8,260 nt of DNA. Origin: an uncultured Bacteroidales bacterium. Lineage in GTDB: Bacteria; Bacteroidota; Bacteroidia; Bacteroidales; Marinilabiliaceae. Position numbers and translations under genes: made by a program. Every line of letters starts with the position of its first letter. The first letter of the stretch is position 1. Under the pieces are notes generated by a model, which did no database searches, had not been told where the DNA came from, and saw nothing but the letters and a program-made list of their open reading frames with translations. This document shows positions 1 through 6,971 of the stretch, one piece after another. Where the stretch lies: the NCBI GenBank assembly GCA_934699135.1, contig CAKUVM010000062.1, positions 1 to 8,260 of the forward strand, written 5' to 3'.

Positions 1-425
1 GCGCCAACGCCACGATATCCGCCAACGCGTTCAAAGACTGGACGAGTTTGAAAACGCTGACCATGGAGGGCGTGACGACGCCGCCCGCCCTGGGCGAAGA
101 CGCATTGCCGGAGAGCCTGACGAAGATTGTGGTGCCGGAGGGGTGCGCAGCGAGCTATGCGGCGGCAGACGGATGGAGCGCATGGGCCTCAATCATTGAG
201 GACGTGAACGGGCAGAAAGCCACGGCACTGGACGAGGTAAGCCGCAAGGGCGTGATCGGCGTGAGCGGCCGGAGCGTGACACTGGCGGAGCCGACCCGCA
301 CAACGATATATGACATGACGGGCACGAAGGTGCATGACGGCGTGGCCACACGGATAAGCCTGCGGCGCAGCGGCATCTATGTGGTGAAGACCGACAAGGA
401 GACGAAGCGCGTGGCCGTGAAATAA
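1..425 (+). CDS. BspA-like leucine-rich-repeat surface protein with C-terminal sorting domain (3' part only)
   Basis: The reading frame is open from base 3 and the start codon lies upstream of the window, leaving 140 C-terminal residues ending in TAA. Fragment residues 5-23 (TISANAFKDWTSLKTLTM) fit the LRR_5 repeat of BspA-like proteins. Residues 41-66 follow the usual cap of that family, with 'VPEGCAASYAAADGW' and then 'IIED'. Residues about 84-140 form a short beta-rich domain with 'IYDMTGTKV', 'RISLRRSGIYVVKT' and a final 'KRVAVK'. This matches the Por/type IX secretion C-terminal sorting domain, which directs export across the outer membrane and surface attachment. The protein is therefore probably an adhesin-like surface protein; its ligand cannot be judged from this fragment. 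A TTG at 48 is internal and is not a start. The gene is followed directly by a terminator, so it ends its own transcript. The family call is fairly sure; the export route is inferred from the domain pattern. Confidence 0.85.
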   Translation, partial: ANATISANAFKDWTSLKTLTMEGVTTPPALGEDALPESLTKIVVPEGCAASYAAADGWSAWASIIEDVNGQKATALDEVSRKGVIGVSGRSVTLAEPTRTTIYDMTGTKVHDGVATRISLRRSGIYVVKTDKETKRVAVK

Positions 426-447
426 AGGCCCACGCCGAATGAGACAC

Positions 448-492
448 CTCCCGCGACGTGGCGTTTGAGCCACGTCGCGGGGGATTTTTTTT
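448..492 (+). terminator. Intrinsic terminator of the surface protein gene
   Basis: A 15-bp stem (448-462 with 469-483, one G-T pair at its base, otherwise perfect) closes a 6-base loop. After one A it is followed by eight T residues (485-492). It begins 22 bases after the stop codon of the upstream gene. This is a textbook rho-independent terminator and isolates the surface protein gene from prmA. Confidence 0.95.
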
Positions 493-592
493 GTGTGAAG
501 TGAGAGGCGACCGCGGCGGGAGACGGGGTGCGGATTGTCTCTATATGGGAAGTTTGAGACAGGGGGGGGGACAGACATTCCGACCGCAGCGG

Positions 593-614
593 GAGACGGG
601 TTGCAACCCGTCTC
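593..614. repeat. Perfect 22-bp palindrome (array unit 2)
   Basis: The left arm gagacgggttg is followed by its exact reverse complement, with the centre between 603 and 604. In RNA it would fold into a stable hairpin, but no T-tract follows ('tacatggg'), so it is not a standard intrinsic terminator. Confidence 0.9.
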
Positions 615-702
615 TACATGGGAAGCTTGAGACAAGGGGATGACAGACGTTCCGACCGGAAGCTAGAGACAAGGGGACGACAAGATGTTTCGACTGCGGC
701 GG

Positions 703-724
703 GAGACGGGTTGCAACCCGTCTC
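703..724. repeat. Perfect 22-bp palindrome (array unit 4)
   Basis: It is identical to the palindrome at 593-614 and sits exactly 110 bases downstream of it, with the same flanks (gcgg upstream, 'tacatgggaag' downstream). It is the copy closest to prmA and would lie in the 5' untranslated RNA if the promoter is upstream of it. Confidence 0.9.
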
Positions 725-747
725 TACATGGGAAGTTTGAGACGGGG

Positions 748-867
748 ATTGCGGATGAATGGCGCATGGGAACGATTGAAATATTTTGGCGGCGACATGG
801 CGAACGTGATGGGCGAGTTGCGGGAATTTATCTATTTTAGCCTTTTGAAGAAATAAAGAGGAAGAAA
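748..867 (+). promoter_or_regulatory. Leader of prmA with a plausible ribosome binding site; promoter not identified
   Basis: This is unique sequence between the repeat array and the prmA start. Just before the ATG is an A-rich stretch with GAGG at 858-861, six bases from the start codon, which is a workable ribosome binding site. The promoter should lie here or in the array, since the upstream gene ends in a terminator. The Bacteroides consensus -7 box (TAnnTTTG) has only an imperfect match (TATTTTAG, 833-840), and there is no -33 TTTG at the right spacing. I therefore cannot name the promoter. No open frame in this stretch looks coding. Confidence 0.35.
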
Positions 868-1707
868 ATGAGATATAAGAAGATAACGGTGACGCTCCGC
901 CCCAACGATGAGACGGCGAGCGCACTGGCGCAGGCCGAGATGGGCGAGAGGGGTTTCGAGTGTTTCGTGGACACCCCTACGGGCTTCGAGGGCTACATTC
1001 AAGAAGAGGCGTATGACGAGACGACAATGGAGGGCGTGGAGCCACAAGTGGAGGGAGTGACGATGGAATGGGAGGAGGAAGACGCCCCCGACGAGGACTG
1101 GAACGCAGAGTGGGAGAAGACGAGCTTCACACCCATTGACATTGACGGCCGGATGACAATCCGCGGCACGGAACACACGCCGAACCCCGCAGCGGAGCTG
1201 GAGGTGGTGATAGACCCTCGGCTAGCCTTTGGCACAGGCCACCACGAGACAACGCGCATGATGGCGCGCTGGCTGCTGAACCACCCGCTGGACGGGCTGA
1301 CGGTGATGGACATGGGGTGCGGCACGGGCGTGTTGGCCATAACGGCATGGAAGAGAGGGGCTAAGCACGTGGACGCAGTGGACATAGACGAGTGGTCGGT
1401 CCGCAACACCGAGACAAACGCAGGCCTGAACGGAGCGCAGATAATGGCCACGCAAGGCGACGCAAAGACACTGGAGGGGACGAGAGAAAAATATGACCTG
1501 TTCATTGCGAACATTAACAGAAACATATTGATGGACGGGATGCCACTCTACGCACAGAGCATAAAGCACGGCGGGCGGCTGATAATAAGCGGTTTCCTGG
1601 CCGAGGACATGGCCCCGCTGACGGCAGAGTGCGCACGGCACGGGCTGACGCGCACGGGCGAGGCGGCAGACGGAGACTGGCGCATGATGGAGTTTGAGAA
1701 GAAATGA
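868..1707 (+). CDS. prmA: Ribosomal protein L11 methyltransferase PrmA
   Basis: The 279-residue cytosolic enzyme transfers methyl groups from S-adenosylmethionine to lysines and the N-terminal amine of ribosomal protein L11. The N-terminal third (about 1-95) is the substrate-recognition part, with the conserved 'DEDWNAEWEKTSFTPI' at 76-91. The catalytic Rossmann domain follows. Signature motifs are in order: 'FGTGHHETT' at 121-129, SAM motif I 'MDMGCGTGVLAI' at 147-158, the acidic end of the second strand 'DIDEWSV' at 172-178, 'NINRNIL' at 215-221, and 'ISGFL' at 240-244. The length is close to that of the family (about 290 in E. coli), and all key motifs are intact. The ATG at 868 is preceded by GAGG at good spacing. 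The gene ends in TGA one base before the ATG of the next gene, so the two form an operon. The enzyme is usually non-essential in the bacteria tested. Confidence 0.95.
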   Translation: MRYKKITVTLRPNDETASALAQAEMGERGFECFVDTPTGFEGYIQEEAYDETTMEGVEPQVEGVTMEWEEEDAPDEDWNAEWEKTSFTPIDIDGRMTIRGTEHTPNPAAELEVVIDPRLAFGTGHHETTRMMARWLLNHPLDGLTVMDMGCGTGVLAITAWKRGAKHVDAVDIDEWSVRNTETNAGLNGAQIMATQGDAKTLEGTREKYDLFIANINRNILMDGMPLYAQSIKHGGRLIISGFLAEDMAPLTAECARHGLTRTGEAADGDWRMMEFEKK

Positions 1708-1708
1708 G

Positions 1709-4700
1709 ATGACACGAGACACAAAAGCACAAGACAAGATGAGCGGAACAGCAAGACGATGGGCGGCGGCCATGGCCGCCGCCACACTGGCCGCGCTGAC
1801 GGTGACGCAAGTGGCCACGGGCAGCAGGCAAGACGACGGATTCAGCACGGACAAGACGACCTTCTTGACGCAGATGGCGGACATATTCGCACAAAGCGCG
1901 GACAAACAACGCGCGGAGACGGCCATGGCACAGATGCAAGAGTTTGTGAACACGGGCGACGCGGCGATGGTGGAAATGATGATGGAGACATGCGGCAGGA
2001 TAAGGAAACTGAAAGGCCGCGCCTTCCCCGACTACGTGACTGCCCTAGGGACGTATGACGCAATGAGCCGCAACCAGCGCATGGGCGGCGAGAACATGAA
2101 GGTGTGGAAGACAGTCCTGGGCAAGAAAAGCAAAAGACTGAACGACCTGCGAAAGTTTATGGAGCAGACGCGCAACTATGAGGAGCGCGGCACGATAAGC
2201 TACACCAACGCCGTGGCGTGGAAAGTGGTGGAGACGGGCAAAGTGCACTTTGTGGAGGCGGACGGCGACCTGAACTTCAAAGTGGACGAGACGACGCTGC
2301 GCTGCATGAGCCAGGGCGACAGCATAGACGTGACGCGGACGAGCGGCACACTGTATACCAAGACACACAAATGGCTGGGCGACCACGGCACCATAACATG
2401 GGAGCGGACAGGGCTGGCGGCCGACAAGGTGAACGCCACGTTTGGCTACTACAGCATAGACATGAAGACCAACCAGGTGGAAGTGGACGGGTGCGAATTT
2501 GTGAACACGAACTACTTCCCCGACAAGCTGACGGGCAAAGTGACATATAAATGCGTGAACCGCGGCACGCAATATGGGCAACGCTACCCCAAGTTCGAGA
2601 CCTCGGCCAACCAGCGCATGAACATTCCCGAACTATTTAAGAACGTGGGGTATAGCGGTGGCTTCACGCAGACAGGATCATCTTTTGTGGGCAGCGGCAG
2701 CGTGTGGCTGCCGGCCGAAGTGACAATCCACCGCGGCGACACGGTTCTGGCCACGTTCAGCTCGGCGAGCTTCATCATGTCCGCCACAACAATAGAGAGC
2801 AGCAAGACGGAAGTGAAAGTGAACCTGGGAGGCGACGCCCTGACGCACCCTGGCCTCCGCTTTCGCTATGACGACAAGAAACGCGAAGTGACGCTGACCC
2901 GCGGAGACAAGGGCATGGAGAGAGCCAAATATCGCGACACATATCACAAGGTGAACTTGGACACCGAGCTGATGAAGTGGAACATAGACGGCTCCCTGAT
3001 TTACATGACGCAGGTGGCTGGATCGCCAATGAACATTGCCTACGTGGAGAGCCTGGCCTATTATTCCGGCCAAGACTTCAACAAACTGTGGGGCATGGCG
3101 CAGACGCACCCATTCCAGACCATAGCGGACTTTGTGAGGTATAACGGCGGCGGCGGTTTCCCCGTGCGAGACTTCGCGGATTTCTGCGGCATGACGCACC
3201 TGGAGGCGCAGCAGTTGCTGCTGTCTCTCTCATATGACGGCTTCGTGGACTACTACGTGGAGCGCAACGTGTGCCGCGCCACAGACCGCCTCTACGACTA
3301 CCTGAAATTCAGCCTCGGAAAGAAAGACTATGACGAGATGCGCTTCCTCTCTGTAGACTCGCAGGCGGCCGGGCCTAACGGCTACATAGACCTGAACACG
3401 ATGGACTTGCATTTGAGAAAAGTGTATGGAGTGCAGATATCTGACGCCGACAACCTGAACATCTACCTGAAGCCCACGACTGGCGACATGGTGCTGAAGC
3501 AGAACAGGAACATTGAGTATGACGGCGTGGTGAACGTGGGCCAGGTGACGGCCGTGGGGCGCAAATTCTTCTTTGACTATGACGCCTTTCAGATCAGGAT
3601 GGACAGCATTGACGAGATGAGCATGCGGATGGTGGACTCCACGAAGCTGGACCGCCACGGCCGCTACGCCACCCCCATGGTGGGCAACACGCTTAACGAC
3701 CTGTCTGGCCTCGTGCAGCTTAACGAGCCGGACAACAAATCGGGCCGCAAGCAGCTGCCGGGCTACCCTCGCCTATCATCTACCAAACCGGCCAAAATAT
3801 ATTATGACAAGAACCAGCTTACCGGCGAAGACGGTCGCGTGAACGTGTATGACAAAGAGCGTTTCTACTTCACCGTGGACACGTTCACCTTTGAAGACAT
3901 AAACAACATAACAAATAGCAACCTGCCGCTTCACGGCGTGCTGACGAGCAACATATTCCCAGACATACGCCACCCGTTGCGCATTCGCGAAGACTACTCA
4001 CTGGGCTTCACAGTGGAGACCCCCGCCGAGGGCTACCCAATGTATGGCGGCAAAGCCACGTTTTACAAGACAATAGACCTGAGCAACAAAGGCCTGCGCG
4101 GCACGGGAGACCTGACATATTCCGCCAGCAAGGCCAGCAGCTACGCCCAACCGGACGCAGACGGCAAGACGACAGGCTACGGGCGCGATGACTACTTCCG
4201 CTTCTTCCTGGATCACACGGAGGGCAACACCCGCCAGTTTGACGTGAAGAAAAGCAGCGCGGCGCCAGCGTTTCCCGGCGTGGAGCTGGGCGAGGGACAA
4301 AGCACGCGAGACGCCAACAACATTCCGCAGCCCGGAAAAACGCAGCTGAAGCTATTTCCCGATGCCGACAAGATGGACGTGAGGAACTCGATGGGCAAAT
4401 TCCAAATGTTCCCAAAGAAAGACGGCGACGGCTACGAGTGTGAGATGGACGGCCTGCTGACAGTGACACCGACAGGGTTGCACGGCGTGGGACGAAGCGA
4501 CATGATGGGCACATCGCTCGAGGGGAGAAGCATGACGTTTAGCGACCACGTGATAAAGGCCGACACGTCTTACTTCGCCTCATATACATATGAGAACGAG
4601 GAGCGCGTACTCCAGAGCGGCGAGCTGCGCCGCGACATTGTGGACAAGAAAGACAAAAAAGCTTACGACAGAGTGAGCGGCAGTGTGCGCGGCAAATTTG

Positions 4701-6727
4701 TGAACGACGCCGTACGCGAGGACACAGTGATGAACAAACTGTGCCGCGAGAACAAATCTATTGACCGCGAGCTCCTTAACCGCAGCATGGAGTCCATCAT
4801 AGACTTTGACAAGCGCGAAGGCTACTTCTCCTTCAACGCCGAGGGTGGCAACGAGAAAGAGTTCTCAACCGTCAAATACAAGACAATGGTGAAGAACTAC
4901 ACGTGGGACTTGGAACGCAACGTGGAAACCATTGGCACCAAAGGCAGCACGGGCAACCGATTCATATGCACCAAAGAACGCGGCGACTCGCTCAACTTCT
5001 TGGTGCCTGTGGCCATATATGACCGCAACACGAACACGCTGCGCTGCGAGGAGGTGAAATTCATTGACGTGGCAGACGCGCGCGTGAACCTGAAGGCGGG
5101 CGACTTGGTGACCATACACAAAAACGCCGTGATGGACGAGCTTAAACAGACACGCGTGGATGTGAAGACCGACAGCACGGAACACACTTTTTCCAAGGCC
5201 AACATAACGATAGACGGCGCGAAAGAATATAAGGGCTATGGCGAATACACCTTCGTGGACAACGAGGGCGGGAAGAACGTCATCTTTATGGGCGACATCC
5301 ACACAGACGACGCCGTGACAACAGCGCGCGGCAACGTGGTGGAAGACATGCCGCTGGACAAATATTTCTACTTCAAGGGAGACGCGGCGGTGCGCGGCGA
5401 CCGCAAATTCCTGGAGTTTGACGGCGGCGCGAAGATGCGCCACAACGCAGCCCACGGCCCGCGCGGCTACATACGCTTCGACGCAGTACTGAACCCCGCC
5501 AAAGTGCGCATCCCAGTGGGAAAGAGATCATTCAACACAACTCAGGGCAACGCCAAGAACAAGGCCGATGAGATATACCACTCATTCCGCATTGCCAAAG
5601 ACTCCGTACACGTATACTCCACAATGTTAGAGCATTACAAGGGCGTGACGGACTTGGAGCTGGTGGAGGCCCCGGAGGGTTTCCTGTATCACAACAACAT
5701 CTTTGACCGCTTCGAGATAAACACCACCGTGAAGATGGCCAAACCAGACACCACCGGCACATTTATGAGTTTCATGCCAGAACAAGACGCCATAGAGGCC
5801 TTTGGCCGAGTGGACCTACGCGTGTTCTTGACCAAGAAACCAACAGGCTCATTTGACATTCGCTCCGCCGGCACCATAAGGCATGACAGGGGCAAGAATG
5901 TGGTGACGGCCAACTTGCTGACGGAGATGGACTTTTTCTTGGGACCTGAGGTGACGACAATGATATATAACGACATCTTGGGCAGCAAAGCCCCTAAATG
6001 CGACTCAACATCGTTCCGCTACGAACGGAGGTTGGCAGAGTTGTATGACACGCTGTCAATAAGCGGCATACGCAATGAGCTGGAGGCGGGCTTGGACAAG
6101 GCCACGGGCCTCTTGCCCACGTTTGGCCCAGTGTTCGCCTTTGACGGGATGCAGTTCACGTGGAGCACAGAGAAAAAGAGCTACGTGTGCGACACGACCG
6201 TGAACCTGATGATGATGCACTACCGCAAAGTGTATCGCAAAGTCAAGATTCAGTGCGAGATGCTTGTGAGAAAAGGCAACGGCAGCCGAGTGAGGATGCT
6301 GCTGAAAGCGGACAACGACACGTGGTATTACCTGGACTATCGCGGAGGCTCAGGGCGCGGGTATAACAGGCTGAGCCTGAAGTCTTCCAACCCCGACCTG
6401 ATGCAGACCGTCAGCTCGATTGACATGAAATATCGCCGAGACAGAGGCCGAAACATGGAGTATGTGATGGCGCCGGACAGCTATATGGACAAATTCATAG
6501 AGAACTTCGGCCTCGACCACATCCCTGCCGACGCATATGCCGAGGCCGAGGCGGAAGACATCTTGGACGGCAGAGTGACAGACGAAGAGGACGCAGCCGC
6601 GGAAGAAGAGACGGATGACGAGGATGTGATGGAAGAGGACAGTAATGACGAAGAGACGCCCACGGAAGACGGGGATGTGGGTGATGAGAACGCAGAGGAT
6701 GAGGAGAACGGCGTGAACGAGGAATAG
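1709..6727 (+). CDS. Very large exported beta-rich protein of unknown function (about 1672 aa)
   Basis: I do not recognise a characterised family. From the ATG at 1709 the product has 1672 residues. Basic residues R16-R17 precede a hydrophobic stretch (about 18-36, WAAAMAAATLAAL onwards), which looks like a signal peptide, with no lipobox cysteine. An ATG at 1739 (residue 11) would give a more standard signal peptide of similar type, so the start is not settled; a TTG at 1694 inside prmA is unlikely. The mature part alternates short polar and hydrophobic stretches with many Gly, Asp, Tyr and Thr, as in long beta-strand proteins. A more helical patch lies around residues 440-530. Segments such as 'KYFYFKGDAAVRGDRKFLEF' (around residues 1219-1238) recall the strand pattern of OstA/LptA-type or other periplasmic repeat proteins, but this is only a resemblance. 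There are no further membrane spans and no enzyme motif I can name. The protein ends in an acidic tail. Location is probably the periplasm or outer membrane. It is likely translated with prmA (TGA-g-ATG). Confidence 0.85.
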   Translation: MTRDTKAQDKMSGTARRWAAAMAAATLAALTVTQVATGSRQDDGFSTDKTTFLTQMADIFAQSADKQRAETAMAQMQEFVNTGDAAMVEMMMETCGRIRKLKGRAFPDYVTALGTYDAMSRNQRMGGENMKVWKTVLGKKSKRLNDLRKFMEQTRNYEERGTISYTNAVAWKVVETGKVHFVEADGDLNFKVDETTLRCMSQGDSIDVTRTSGTLYTKTHKWLGDHGTITWERTGLAADKVNATFGYYSIDMKTNQVEVDGCEFVNTNYFPDKLTGKVTYKCVNRGTQYGQRYPKFETSANQRMNIPELFKNVGYSGGFTQTGSSFVGSGSVWLPAEVTIHRGDTVLATFSSASFIMSATTIESSKTEVKVNLGGDALTHPGLRFRYDDKKREVTLTRGDKGMERAKYRDTYHKVNLDTELMKWNIDGSLIYMTQVAGSPMNIAYVESLAYYSGQDFNKLWGMAQTHPFQTIADFVRYNGGGGFPVRDFADFCGMTHLEAQQLLLSLSYDGFVDYYVERNVCRATDRLYDYLKFSLGKKDYDEMRFLSVDSQAAGPNGYIDLNTMDLHLRKVYGVQISDADNLNIYLKPTTGDMVLKQNRNIEYDGVVNVGQVTAVGRKFFFDYDAFQIRMDSIDEMSMRMVDSTKLDRHGRYATPMVGNTLNDLSGLVQLNEPDNKSGRKQLPGYPRLSSTKPAKIYYDKNQLTGEDGRVNVYDKERFYFTVDTFTFEDINNITNSNLPLHGVLTSNIFPDIRHPLRIREDYSLGFTVETPAEGYPMYGGKATFYKTIDLSNKGLRGTGDLTYSASKASSYAQPDADGKTTGYGRDDYFRFFLDHTEGNTRQFDVKKSSAAPAFPGVELGEGQSTRDANNIPQPGKTQLKLFPDADKMDVRNSMGKFQMFPKKDGDGYECEMDGLLTVTPTGLHGVGRSDMMGTSLEGRSMTFSDHVIKADTSYFASYTYENEERVLQSGELRRDIVDKKDKKAYDRVSGSVRGKFVNDAVREDTVMNKLCRENKSIDRELLNRSMESIIDFDKREGYFSFNAEGGNEKEFSTVKYKTMVKNYTWDLERNVETIGTKGSTGNRFICTKERGDSLNFLVPVAIYDRNTNTLRCEEVKFIDVADARVNLKAGDLVTIHKNAVMDELKQTRVDVKTDSTEHTFSKANITIDGAKEYKGYGEYTFVDNEGGKNVIFMGDIHTDDAVTTARGNVVEDMPLDKYFYFKGDAAVRGDRKFLEFDGGAKMRHNAAHGPRGYIRFDAVLNPAKVRIPVGKRSFNTTQGNAKNKADEIYHSFRIAKDSVHVYSTMLEHYKGVTDLELVEAPEGFLYHNNIFDRFEINTTVKMAKPDTTGTFMSFMPEQDAIEAFGRVDLRVFLTKKPTGSFDIRSAGTIRHDRGKNVVTANLLTEMDFFLGPEVTTMIYNDILGSKAPKCDSTSFRYERRLAELYDTLSISGIRNELEAGLDKATGLLPTFGPVFAFDGMQFTWSTEKKSYVCDTTVNLMMMHYRKVYRKVKIQCEMLVRKGNGSRVRMLLKADNDTWYYLDYRGGSGRGYNRLSLKSSNPDLMQTVSSIDMKYRRDRGRNMEYVMAPDSYMDKFIENFGLDHIPADAYAEAEAEDILDGRVTDEEDAAAEEETDDEDVMEEDSNDEETPTEDGDVGDENAEDEENGVNEE
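6533..6724 (+). other. Acidic low-complexity tail of the large exported protein
   Basis: The last 64 residues contain 33 Asp or Glu and a single basic residue (one Arg). The tail starts abruptly after 'FGLDHIPAD', where the ordinary sequence ends. The DNA is a purine-rich run of gaa/gag/gac/gat codons. Such tails may bind divalent cations or basic partners, or act as a disordered spacer; the sequence does not say which. It has no glycine-type sorting domain like that of the surface protein at the left edge, so type IX export is not suggested. Confidence 0.85.
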
Positions 6728-6754
6728 ACATCCTGCCTTTTTGCGAGATATGGT

Positions 6755-6794
6755 AAACAGCCGTGCAAAACGAAGTGTTTTGCACGGCTGTTTT
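6755..6794 (+). terminator. Hairpin terminator of the prmA / large gene unit
   Basis: A perfect 17-bp stem (6755-6771 with 6777-6793) encloses the 5-base loop gaagt, 27 bases after the stop codon. The T-tract is short (tttt, 6791-6794, the first three inside the stem) and is followed by ggg. On the other strand the stem is preceded by a similar short run. It therefore probably terminates the plus-strand operon and could also work for transcripts arriving from the convergent gene. Confidence 0.8.
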
Positions 6795-6803
6795 GGGTGT
6801 TAC

Positions 6804-6885
6804 GAACCGCGGCGGGAGACGGGTTGAAACATGTCTCAACACACAGAGGGGCGGGAGACGGGTTGAAACCCGTCTCTACATGGGG
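6804..6885. repeat. Two further copies of the palindromic element, side by side
   Basis: Copy A (flank 'gaaccgcggcggga', palindrome 6816-6837) and copy B (palindrome 6855-6876, then 'tacatgggg') match the core of the 508-747 array and lie in the same orientation. Their palindromes are imperfect: copy B has 'ga' in place of the central 'gc', and copy A also has 'acatg' in the right arm instead of 'acccg'. The outer gagac/gtctc arms are kept in both. Copy A shares the left 'accgcgg' flank with the upstream array, whereas copy B has a different left flank ('acacagaggg'). Confidence 0.8.
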
Positions 6886-6930
6886 TGCTGGTGAAACCGC
6901 CACGAACGGAAATACGGTGGTTAAGTTAGT

Positions 6931-6953
6931 GAGACGGGTTACAACCCGTCGAG
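6931..6953. repeat. Partial copy of the palindromic element next to the DUF486 gene
   Basis: gagacgggtt, two central bases 'ac', then aacccgtc gives 8-bp arms (6933-6940 with 6943-6950). The outer gtctc half is lost ('gtcgag'). It starts about 20 bases beyond the stop codon of the minus-strand gene and would be the first hairpin in that gene's 3' RNA. No T-run follows on either strand, so termination here is uncertain. Confidence 0.65.
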
Positions 6954-6971
6954 GGGGAATTTTCAGGCAGC

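Larger units (their letters stand above)
508..747. repeat. Tandem array of about 72-bp units carrying a palindromic REP-like core
   Basis: Most of the 442-base gap between the surface protein gene and prmA is one array. The units start with 'cgaccgc' or a close variant at 508, 581, 653 and 691. Units 1 and 2 are 73 and 72 bases long and nearly identical outside the palindrome. Unit 3 (653-690) is only 38 bases: it joins the left flank to the right flank ('aag' then 'agagacaagggg') and lacks about 35 bases that hold the whole palindrome. Unit 4 (691-747) has the palindrome and loses similarity after 'gagacgggg'. In unit 1 the palindrome has decayed in the centre but keeps its outer gagac/gtctc arms. 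All copies point the same way. The structure resembles intergenic REP-type elements, which in many bacteria are mobilised by RAYT (REP-associated tyrosine) transposases. No transposase is visible here, so that link is an inference. Confidence 0.85.

Noticed and set aside
189..635. Minus-strand open frame across the surface protein gene end, terminator and repeats
   Set aside because: It runs through a strong terminator stem and repeat DNA and overlaps a real gene. The peptide is Arg/His/Pro-rich as expected for a shadow frame.
458..643. Small plus-strand open frames through the repeats (also 6797-7024 and 614-925 minus)
   Set aside because: They are translations of the palindromic repeat and terminator DNA. 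They recur wherever the repeat occurs and have no ribosome binding site or protein-like composition.
508..747. Repeat array considered as a CRISPR array
   Set aside because: The units are direct tandem copies with no unique spacers of constant length between short repeats, one unit lacks its core, and there are no cas genes.
833..840. TATTTTAG in front of prmA as a Bacteroides -7 promoter box
   Set aside because: It has one mismatch to TAnnTTTG and no -33 TTTG at the proper distance, so I do not call it as a promoter.
1709..6727. Codon-context trend: TTT tends to be used before G and TTC before other bases
   Set aside because: A partial count in the first third of the gene shows only a modest excess, and Tyr codons do not follow it clearly. 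It would need genome-wide counting and may be a general species bias.
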